Shown here: positions 35,498 through 42,039 of the stretch, piece by piece
How positions within the stretch are numbered: the first letter of the stretch is position 1
Layout: the number at the start of each line of letters is the position of its first letter
NCBI GenBank assembly: GCA_003598055.1
Contig: QZKI01000046.1
Coordinates: forward strand, 1-55,748
Direction of reading: 5' to 3'
Length of the DNA: 55,748 nt
Origin: Candidatus Abyssobacteria bacterium SURF_17
GTDB taxonomy: Bacteria > Abyssobacteria > SURF-5
Position numbers and translations under genes: made by a program
The notes under the pieces: model-generated
Seen by the model: only the letters and a program-made list of their open reading frames with translations
Database searches by the model: none
What the model was told of the DNA's origin: nothing

Positions 35498-36424
35498 TCA
35501 TTCCCTAGCTTCTTGCCGTCGCGGCCACGCGACAGAGATGTCCATCAATACATGGTCGAGCGCTGAATAGGCGGATTGGTTGAGGTGCAGTCCGTCCGGC
35601 TGAGCAAAGCTTTCTCTCAGATAGGAGTTAGTTTCACTGATGCTTAAGGTTCCAGCCAAGTCGAGTATCTCAACGTGGTTCTCGACTCCGAGCGTTCGAA
35701 CAAAACTGTTAAACTCATCTATCGCTGCCTGCTTGCCCGGATTCGCCCGGTCATTTTCTTTAGTGACAGGACAACAGGTTGCCACCACCGGTGTGATGCC
35801 TTCTGCCTTGAGCATTTCCACCCAGCCGGGGAGCCTCTCAATGATTTTCCCACGCTCTTTTGGGAAGTATGCCGCGCACTCTTTGATGATGACTATGTCC
35901 GGCCTAATCTGAGATTTCACAATCCGGTCGATTACGTCGGTCTTGTCATACCCATATTTGCCTCGGTAGCCGAAGACAAGCCCGTCAGCCTTCAACCGCT
36001 TCGGGAGCGAGGGCAAATCCCACGCCTTGCCAACTGATGCTCCCACAAGAAGGACATAGGTGGGCGCCGGCTCCTGCGTCACGATTTCCGTCTGAAAAGC
36101 CTTGTAAATGAATCTTCCCGGCAAATCCATCCGTCGTATGCGGATAGTATATGTTTGGTTGTCTTCAAGGCCGCCAACCACGCATTGATTGAGCGAATGA
36201 TTCATTACCATGCTAGTTTCGGCGTCAGGGCCTTCTCTGCGCCAGGATACGAGCAGGTCGCGCTCATTCCACGTTGTAGTGTTCGTGATCCCGATACCAC
36301 CTTCGACCGGGACAATGTCAAATTCGTATGGTAATTCTTTTCTCAAATAGCCGTTCCCTGCCGTTCCTGCGACAATCAATATCCCTACAAAGCATAAAGC
36401 CGCAAGAAGACTTCTTTTGCTCAC
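35498..36424 (-). CDS. Anchored SGNH/GDSL-like hydrolase with N-terminal Ig-like domain
   Basis: 308 residues. One N-terminal hydrophobic segment (LLAALCFVGILIVAGTAG) acts as signal or anchor. Residues 33-118 look like a fibronectin III/Ig-like domain (FDIVPVEGGIGITNTTTW, QTYTIRIRRMDL). The SGNH-like part follows: YVLLVGASVGKAW with the presumed nucleophile Ser130, DIVIIKECAAYFPKERG, TPVVATCCPVTKEND, and DGLHLNQSAY with the Asp-x2-His pair near 278-281. Members remove or add O-acyl groups on polysaccharides, and a periplasmic or outer-face EPS esterase or acyltransferase is the likely role. The usual GDS is GAS here, with the Ser in a slightly different place, so activity is less certain. Confidence 0.75.
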   Translation of the reverse strand: MSKRSLLAALCFVGILIVAGTAGNGYLRKELPYEFDIVPVEGGIGITNTTTWNERDLLVSWRREGPDAETSMVMNHSLNQCVVGGLEDNQTYTIRIRRMDLPGRFIYKAFQTEIVTQEPAPTYVLLVGASVGKAWDLPSLPKRLKADGLVFGYRGKYGYDKTDVIDRIVKSQIRPDIVIIKECAAYFPKERGKIIERLPGWVEMLKAEGITPVVATCCPVTKENDRANPGKQAAIDEFNSFVRTLGVENHVEILDLAGTLSISETNSYLRESFAQPDGLHLNQSAYSALDHVLMDISVAWPRRQEARE

Positions 36425-36451
36425 CAGGGTTCTTTCTTCGATCCAGTCACT

Positions 36452-37462
36452 TCAGCGGAGTTGCGGCTGTTCAATACCCAAACGCTTTTTCACCAGGTGC
36501 ACCATTTCGCCGTCTTCCGGCTCGGACAGACGGGCAAGTGCGTCGTGACGGTCGAGTGTACCTTGTCTGACGAGCTCCGCGAGCTCAAAGGCGTAGGGGT
36601 TATAGCCGAATTGTTTTCGATGCACCGTATTCGCGAAGGAATTCAAGAGGCAGTTGGTGGAATTCGGGTCGGTGTCTTCCGGCTTTTTCCAGCCCAACTG
36701 CTCGATTCGAGCGTGGATTCTGGCTTCGTCATACTCGAGAAATGCGAGCGGATTTATGTTATAGGGGAATCTTTCGGGTCTCGCGAAGTGTTCCTCCTGA
36801 AGGAAATACGGCAGGATTTCGCCTCCCGCTATCTCTTCAAGCGGCTTTCGGACTGTTTCCTGCATTTTCCGGATCATTTCAGGATTGTTCTTGAACACGG
36901 ATGATGTCACCGGCGCCTGTCCCGGCGACCATCCGAACACCACAAAGGGAATATTCTTTTCGACCGCAATCTGCAAGCATATGAACTTAACCATCGCCAT
37001 GCATGCGGTACAAATCGTGCTCGCACGTTCGAGGGTCTTGGGCGGAAATATCTGCCGTTCCGCACATGCCGCGAACACCTTCTTCAAAACGTCGAATCGT
37101 GGCTTCACAAACAAATGGGCGACTCCCACCGCTTCGGCCACGCGCCGAATGTTCTCGATTGCTGTCGGCGAGACAAAGCCGTTATCCACGGTGACGGCGA
37201 GAACGCGCGCGCCATACTCCCGCGCCAAGAGATCGAGGGTGTAGGTGCTATCCTTGCCGCCGCTATAGGACATGAGGCAATCGTAAGCGCCGCTCGCTTG
37301 GCGCTCGGCCCACAGTCGCTCGAATTTTTCCCGATATTGTGTCTTCCGGGAGGCGGTGTATTCTGCCTGCTTGTGGGCACGGCAGTGATTGCATACGCCG
37401 TTCTCGTCAAATTCAATCCCGGGAAATGTCTCCGGCAGCACGCATTTGGTGCAGACGCGCAT
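36452..37462 (-). CDS. N-acetyl sugar amidotransferase (WbuX/PseA/LegG-like, PP-loop)
   Basis: 336 residues. The N-terminus has the zinc-ribbon MRVCTKCVLPETFPGIEFD and CNHCRAHK (two Cys pairs). The PP-loop follows in CLMSYSGGKDSTYTLDLLARE (SGGKDS, about 62-80). TVDNGFVSPTAIENI, STICTACMAMVKF and NIPFVVFGWSPGQAP are also typical of this family. Enzymes of this family turn an acetamido group on a sugar into an acetamidino group, using ammonia from a HisH-type glutaminase partner. No HisH-like partner is encoded in this window, so ammonia must come from elsewhere or from the nearby asparagine synthetase (inference). The start lies 39 bases after the ACP gene. Confidence 0.9.
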   Translation of the reverse strand: MRVCTKCVLPETFPGIEFDENGVCNHCRAHKQAEYTASRKTQYREKFERLWAERQASGAYDCLMSYSGGKDSTYTLDLLAREYGARVLAVTVDNGFVSPTAIENIRRVAEAVGVAHLFVKPRFDVLKKVFAACAERQIFPPKTLERASTICTACMAMVKFICLQIAVEKNIPFVVFGWSPGQAPVTSSVFKNNPEMIRKMQETVRKPLEEIAGGEILPYFLQEEHFARPERFPYNINPLAFLEYDEARIHARIEQLGWKKPEDTDPNSTNCLLNSFANTVHRKQFGYNPYAFELAELVRQGTLDRHDALARLSEPEDGEMVHLVKKRLGIEQPQLR

Positions 37463-37501
37463 CAGTTGCCTCCGTTGGTGTTACTGTAAGCGGGAGCCAC
37501 C

Positions 37502-37783
37502 TTATGCTCCCATGAGGCGGGCAGGCTGTCCGGGCATTTCCGCCTTCTTCTTCTCGACATATACAACCAGGTTATCGACTGAATCGAAGTTTTCGGGCAC
37601 TACTTCTTCATCGGCCACGCTGAAGCCATATGTCTCCTCGAGGAACGCGACCACTTCGAGCACACCCGTAGAATCGATTATCCCTTTATCCAAGAAGGAA
37701 TCGCTGTCATTCAATTCAGCCCCATCGAGGCCGAAAACAAAGTTCTCCATGATGAACGCTCTTATTTTTTCCCTTTCGGACAT
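37502..37783 (-). CDS. Acyl carrier protein
   Basis: 93 residues from ATG 37783, which has AAAGGAGT 12 bases upstream. A TTG at 37816 overlapping the asparagine synthetase stop is less likely. It is a four-helix ACP: REKIRAFIMENFVFG, then DSDSFLDKGIIDSTGVLEVVAFLEETYGF, in which Ser38 of IIDSTG is the phosphopantetheine site (normally DSL/DSI, so Thr is slightly unusual). FDSVDNLVVYVEKKK closes the fold. Lone ACPs in EPS loci carry acyl groups activated by AMP-ligases. Its partners here may be the CapK-like proteins at 12946, 24478 and 26904. Confidence 0.92.
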   Translation of the reverse strand: MSEREKIRAFIMENFVFGLDGAELNDSDSFLDKGIIDSTGVLEVVAFLEETYGFSVADEEVVPENFDSVDNLVVYVEKKKAEMPGQPARLMGA

Positions 37784-37812
37784 TTTCTTGTTCGGACTCC
37801 TTTCCGTCTTTG

Positions 37813-39834
37813 TCAACGCCTATCGCCGGCTGCTATCGTCTCACGTCTTTCGTCGGTCTGGATGTTCAACTTTCCTGCGAACTCTCTCGCCTCAGCGACC
37901 CTCGAGGCAAAATCATCAACAAAACAACGATGGAGCAGTTGTGTCGAGAGTATCCCGATTACCGCCATATCATCCCGTGCGCTTGCCGGATGACCATTGG
38001 AGCGCTCGAGCTTCTTGATAAGGCGCGAAACGGCGGTCGCATCGAAAAGGTCTGTTCGCGCCAGTTCACGTTCCGAAAGCAGTTCTCTCACGTATTCAGG
38101 CGCTCGCGGGCCAAGAAAGCATACGCTGTCCGGCGCTCGGTACGGTTGCTTCGGCCTGCGGCGAATCGCTGCCGGAATTTCTTCCGACATGCACTTCTTC
38201 AGAATGTACTTTTCGTCAAGGACTCTGAGCTTGTATTTTGGCGGGATAAGCGAGCAGAACTCAACGACGTTATGGTCGAGGAACGGGAACCGGCCCTCGA
38301 CTGAGTGAGCCATGGCCACACGGTCGCCCTGCGAACTCAAGAGGTATCCTGAGAGAAATATTGAGACTTCCACCCATTGCGCACGCGACAGCGGGGACCA
38401 ACCATGAATATCGGGATTCAGGATTGAATGGATTCCCGCGACGGTGTCTCGATTGCCCAGTCCGGATTTGACCCTTTGAGAAAACAGCGTCTTGATTTTC
38501 GAGGTATTGCTCCAGCGGGGAATGTGCGAATAGTACGGCAATTCCGTATCCGCGAGGCCGGTACGGAAGAACGTCTGCCAATAGTATGACGGCCGCGCGG
38601 ACGATGGAGCTATATACGGATACAGCTTTTGCAGCAGCAACGGACGCAGCTTCGACTCCGGCTGTCTCGCCCAGAAGCGCCGAATCTTGGCTTCTTTGAA
38701 GATATTGTAGCCGCCCAGAAATTCGTCGGCACCTTCACCCGTCAGGACAACCTTGAATCCTTTCTCCCTCACGAGCCGTGAAAGAAAGAAGAGAGGCGTT
38801 GGAGCCGTGCGTAAGATCGGCTTTTCGGTATGCCAGATGACATCAGGGAAGGCCTCGGCAATGTCTGCCGAGGAGCACACAAATTCCGAATGTTTTGTCC
38901 CAAGGCTCTCTATCAATTCGGCCTGGTAACGACCTTCGTCGTAGTGCGAGTCCTCGAAGCGGACCGAGAACGTTATCAGCGGAGACGATGTATACTTCTT
39001 GATGATTGTGGTGATAATCGATGAATCCAATCCCCCGCTCAGGTATGCTCCGACCGGCACATCGGCTCGCAATCGCAGGCGCGTCGACTGGATCAAGTGT
39101 TCCCGCAGGGCTTCAGCATAATACTCTTCGGATTCGACCGGCGTTGAATTTGCTTGCGGAAACTCGAGCCGCCAATACTGTGTGACGCTCAGATCGCCGT
39201 CTCTGACGACGACGTAATGCCCGGCAGGAACTTCGTGTATCTCCTTGAAGGCGCTCCGAGGTGCAAGCGTAACCCAGAACGTGAAGACCTCATCCAGGCC
39301 GGAGGGGTCGATCTCCAGGCTCACGGCGGGATGCGCGCCAATCGACTTGATTTCCGAGCCGAAAATCAGTCTGCCATCGCGAATGCAGTAAAACAGAGGC
39401 CTGATTCCCAGTCGGTCTCGGGCCAGGAATAATTCGCGTTTGTTCGAGTCCCACAATGCGAAGGCAAACTGCCCATTGAAATGGCGCAAACAGTCATGGC
39501 CATACTCCTCATATGCATGGACAATCGTCTCCGTATCGGAATCCGTTCGAAAAGTGTGCCCCAGGCCTTCGAGCTCTCGCCGCAGTTCTATGTAATTGAA
39601 TATCTCACCATTGAAAACAATCCAAACGCTCTTATCCTCGTTGGCCAGCGGCTGCTTGCCTCCGCTCAGGTCGATGATGCTGAGCCGCGCGTGCCCCAGA
39701 CCGATTCGGTCATCTATATAGGTGCCCGCCTCGTCCGGCCCACGGTGACGGACAATCGCGATCATCGTTCGCAAGACATCATGGTCAATCTTATCCGAAC
39801 TCGTAAGATTCAGAATTCCGCAAATTGCACACAT
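37813..39834 (-). CDS. asnB: Asparagine synthase (glutamine-hydrolysing), EPS-locus amidotransferase type
   Basis: 673 residues. The glutaminase domain begins MCAICGILNL with the nucleophile Cys2. RHRGPDEAG, GHARLSIIDL and NGEIFNYIELR are typical of class II amidotransferases. The synthetase domain has the PP-loop VGAYLSGGLDSSIIT (266-272 SGGLDSS), VVLTGEGADEFLGGYNIF and VEGRFPFLDHNVVEFC. All key residues seem present, so it should be active. Exosortase-linked EPS loci regularly encode such an enzyme. It may amidate a uronic acid or amino-acyl substituent. It is the first gene after the terminator that follows the antiterminator gene. Confidence 0.92.
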   Translation of the reverse strand: MCAICGILNLTSSDKIDHDVLRTMIAIVRHRGPDEAGTYIDDRIGLGHARLSIIDLSGGKQPLANEDKSVWIVFNGEIFNYIELRRELEGLGHTFRTDSDTETIVHAYEEYGHDCLRHFNGQFAFALWDSNKRELFLARDRLGIRPLFYCIRDGRLIFGSEIKSIGAHPAVSLEIDPSGLDEVFTFWVTLAPRSAFKEIHEVPAGHYVVVRDGDLSVTQYWRLEFPQANSTPVESEEYYAEALREHLIQSTRLRLRADVPVGAYLSGGLDSSIITTIIKKYTSSPLITFSVRFEDSHYDEGRYQAELIESLGTKHSEFVCSSADIAEAFPDVIWHTEKPILRTAPTPLFFLSRLVREKGFKVVLTGEGADEFLGGYNIFKEAKIRRFWARQPESKLRPLLLQKLYPYIAPSSARPSYYWQTFFRTGLADTELPYYSHIPRWSNTSKIKTLFSQRVKSGLGNRDTVAGIHSILNPDIHGWSPLSRAQWVEVSIFLSGYLLSSQGDRVAMAHSVEGRFPFLDHNVVEFCSLIPPKYKLRVLDEKYILKKCMSEEIPAAIRRRPKQPYRAPDSVCFLGPRAPEYVRELLSERELARTDLFDATAVSRLIKKLERSNGHPASARDDMAVIGILSTQLLHRCFVDDFASRVAEAREFAGKLNIQTDERRETIAAGDRR

Positions 39835-39980
39835 AGTGGCCTATTCTCAACCAAAGCGAAAACGGCTGTTCCGCTCCGATTCATGCCGCCAGCCAGACTC
39901 CGGCAGCTTCCACACTTCGTCCCTTTCAGTTGCATTGAGTTTTATGTTGCAACCTACTGCAAATACTCATGTTATGACTA

Positions 39981-40013
39981 TAAAAAACGAGGCCTGCTCG
40001 AGGAAACGCCTCA
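39981..40013 (-). terminator. Intrinsic terminator directly after the NusG-like gene
   Basis: On the minus strand GAGGC (40012-40008) and GCCTC (39993-39989) form a stem with a 14-base loop, followed by G and six T (39987-39982). The hairpin starts at the stop codon of the antiterminator gene. A 5-bp stem (plus one G-U) is modest, so termination may be partial. It stands between the regulator and the long downstream EPS gene run. Confidence 0.65.
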
Positions 40014-40583
40014 GACGAGCGCAACCATTCGGACATCCACTTCACAGGCTACGGCCTGTCGTATACACTCCATGGCGAGCACCAGTCGGTAACCGCCCAA
40101 GTGCTTTCTCACTACACCTTCAAGACCGGCAAAGGGACCATCAACGATTCGGACACGCTGGCCCTTTGTGACAAGCGCGCATGGTTTCAAGAAAGCGCCT
40201 TGTTCGCAAGCGTTCTTGATATTCTGCAGGTCGTGTAACAGGCCCTCTTGGTCGACAACATCAAGCACTTTTGCGATGTGACCGGTCTGAAACAAGCGCA
40301 AGCGTTCGACCCTGTCCATGCAACAGAATAGGTATCCGGGGAAGAGGGGGACATCCGCAATGTGTCTTCTTCCTCTCCGGCCTGTAATGCTTTTCCTTAG
40401 AGGCAGATAATGTCGGATAGTGAATTCCCGGCATCTTTGGGCCAGCCTCTTCTCTCGGCGCGATTTCGTATGGAGGACGAACCATTTCCTGTTCGTATCA
40501 GCATCAATAGATGGAATATCCCCAACCTCAATCGGTTCAGGCCTTACCGCAACTATTTCGTTCGGGGCGATCAGTCCAGACAT
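40011..40583 (-). CDS. Specialised NusG/RfaH/UpxY-like transcription antiterminator
   Basis: 190 residues from ATG 40583, preceded by GAGATAG. The open frame reaches TTG 40610. NGN domain: RKWFVLHTKSRREKRLAQRCREFTIRHYLPLRKSI near 25-60, VPLFPGYLFCCMD near 75 (the PLFPGYLF signature), RLFQTGHIAKVLDV. KOW domain at the C-terminus: VTKGQRVRIVDGPFAGLEGVVRKHLGGYRLVLA. NusG paralogs of this type (RfaH, UpxY, LoaP) act on long polysaccharide operons, usually in cis. An intrinsic terminator follows its stop codon directly, which fits read-through control of the downstream 35 kb. Confidence 0.92.
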   Translation of the reverse strand: MSGLIAPNEIVAVRPEPIEVGDIPSIDADTNRKWFVLHTKSRREKRLAQRCREFTIRHYLPLRKSITGRRGRRHIADVPLFPGYLFCCMDRVERLRLFQTGHIAKVLDVVDQEGLLHDLQNIKNACEQGAFLKPCALVTKGQRVRIVDGPFAGLEGVVRKHLGGYRLVLAMECIRQAVACEVDVRMVALV

Positions 40584-40808
40584 CTTGTCTATCTCACATC
40601 CATGAGGCAAACATTATCTAATTGTTTTGTTCTTGTTGTGCGACTTAATTTTGCAGGCGCTCCGTATGAGATCATGGATTCGTCTGACCCCTTGTATCCC
40701 CGGCTCATACGCGAGTGGGCAACCCGGTGTGGATAAGACGAATACCCCTCACGCCCACCGCTCATTGAAACTCGATGCAGAGAAACCGATTCGCATACTG
40801 AAGAGCCA
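40584..40808 (-). other. 225-base leader between the HTH gene and the antiterminator gene
   Basis: No gene, sigma-54 site or strong hairpin was seen. A leader with a recruitment signal for the NusG-like protein might lie here, but no known ops-type sequence can be recognised. Confidence 0.3.
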
Positions 40809-41018
40809 TCAACCTTGAGCTTCTTCCCAGCTCACCCGGTTTGAGTTGAGAAACGAGATAAGCTCGGATCTCTTGTATCGGAGCTTCGAAGTCTTCCCGT
40901 TCCCCACTCGATAGGCCGGAATCTGCTTCTCCCGCGTCAGCTTCCACAGAGTTGAGCGGCTGATCTTGAGGAGTTCCCTCGCTTCCTGCCCGGTGAGGAT
41001 TTCATCGTTGTCCTTCAT
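40809..41018 (-). CDS. Excisionase-family helix-turn-helix DNA-binding protein
   Basis: 69 residues from ATG 41018 with AAAGGGA upstream. The upstream part of the open frame lies inside the BY-kinase gene. The sequence is a MerR-like HTH_17 module: EILTGQEARELLKISRSTLWKLTREKQIPAYRVG, then TSKLRYKRSELISFLNSN. Such proteins bind DNA as excisionases or small regulators. Its start overlaps the end of the BY-kinase gene by 17 bases, so it is co-translated with the export genes rather than part of a phage. It may regulate the divergent EPS promoters or the antiterminator gene next to it (inference). Confidence 0.88.
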   Translation of the reverse strand: MKDNDEILTGQEARELLKISRSTLWKLTREKQIPAYRVGNGKTSKLRYKRSELISFLNSNRVSWEEAQG

Positions 41019-41868
41019 ACGTAGTCCCTTTCGAAAGATTCCTTTTGTCCCCAGCAGGTGCGCCGTCGGACGGTTTCGTTTCGTCAATGCCGTAATTGTA
41101 GTACTTGGAATAGTTGTACGTTTCGGGCATTCGGTGTCGTTTATAATTCATAACAAATCCAATGATCTTGTTACGGTCAATCTGTTCGAATATCTGCTCT
41201 ACGTGTTTCCGGCGCGTCCGGCCAGCCTCCAGAACCAGCACGACGGTGGAGACGACCTTCGAGAGCACAGCCGTATCTGCGACCGGCAGAACCGGGGGCG
41301 CATCATATATCACAAAGTCAAATCGGTCTCTGAGTTCGTGAGTCAGTTTTCTCATGCGGTCCTCGTTAAGGAGCTGCAAGGAAAGGGTTCCCACGTGTCG
41401 CGACTGTATGACCGAGAGATGCTTTTGTGAGGTCTGCTGGATAGCAGATGGTATCTCTGCCTGGCCCCTCAAGACCTCGACGATGCCAGCCTCCCCGTTC
41501 AGCCCAAAATACTCTGCGACGGTCGGATTGCGAAGGTCACAGTCAACCAGGCAGACGGAGAGATTGAAGTCCCTGCACAGAGAGAGCGCGCAGTTTGCCG
41601 CAGTCGTCGTCTTCCCTTCTCCGCTGATTGCACTCGTAAAGATGACATCATTTGCGCCGAGGTTTTCGCAGCACGATTTTACCCGTGCGGCGATCTTCCG
41701 GAATGATTCCGAGAGGTGCGTCAGCGCTGGAAGCTGCTCAGCAGGCCTGGAGGTATCCCTCGGAATGCTAAGCACCGCATCCTCGCTGTCGTCGGCCGGT
41801 TGCTCGACAGGTGTCTTCTTGAGCTTCTCTTCTTCAGCTTTCCTGAGTGCGCGCTCGATCTTTGACAT
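41002..41868 (-). CDS. BY-kinase (CpsD/CapB-type tyrosine autokinase, exosortase-locus type)
   Basis: 288 residues. It starts MSKIERALRKAEEEKLKKTP, typical of exosortase-associated tyrosine kinases (family TIGR03018 by name). Walker A is SAISGEGKTTTAANCAL near 100, Walker A' is VCLVDCDLRNPTVAEYFG, Walker B FVIYDAPPVLPVAD. The tail carries a tyrosine cluster (ETYNYSKYYNYG), the autophosphorylation site. No membrane helices are present, so the chain-length protein at 44474-46048 is the expected activator. The cycle of phosphorylation controls polymer length and export. Its last 17 bases overlap the HTH gene. A 9-bp perfect inverted repeat lies in the upstream gap. Confidence 0.92.
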   Translation of the reverse strand: MSKIERALRKAEEEKLKKTPVEQPADDSEDAVLSIPRDTSRPAEQLPALTHLSESFRKIAARVKSCCENLGANDVIFTSAISGEGKTTTAANCALSLCRDFNLSVCLVDCDLRNPTVAEYFGLNGEAGIVEVLRGQAEIPSAIQQTSQKHLSVIQSRHVGTLSLQLLNEDRMRKLTHELRDRFDFVIYDAPPVLPVADTAVLSKVVSTVVLVLEAGRTRRKHVEQIFEQIDRNKIIGFVMNYKRHRMPETYNYSKYYNYGIDETKPSDGAPAGDKRNLSKGTTYEGQR

Positions 41869-41950
41869 GATTGCTTTCTTCCTCGAACAGAGCTGACATT
41901 TGTTTGCAATTACCTGGCTTCATGACTTTGCCGGATGCTTCAATCATTTT

Positions 41951-41980
41951 CCGGAGGTTTCCGCCGGAGACAACCTCCGG
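41951..41980. other. Perfect 9-bp inverted repeat CCGGAGGTT/AACCTCCGG between ATPase and BY-kinase genes
   Basis: The arms lie at 41951-41959 and 41972-41980 with a 12-base loop, in the 171-base gap between the ATPase stop (42040) and the kinase ATG (41868). On the minus strand no U-run follows, so it is not a classical terminator. It may be an attenuator-like or processing hairpin that sets the ratio of ATPase to kinase. Confidence 0.5.
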
Positions 41981-42039
41981 GAACCTTTTCTTCCACGCAC
42001 AGCCGTGCACACGGTTGGGCCGCTCGCAAACAAGACTTC

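Noticed and set aside
37784-37816. Longer ACP start at TTG 37816
   Set aside because: It overlaps the stop of the upstream gene and has no ribosome site, while ATG 37783 has AAAGGAGT at a proper distance.
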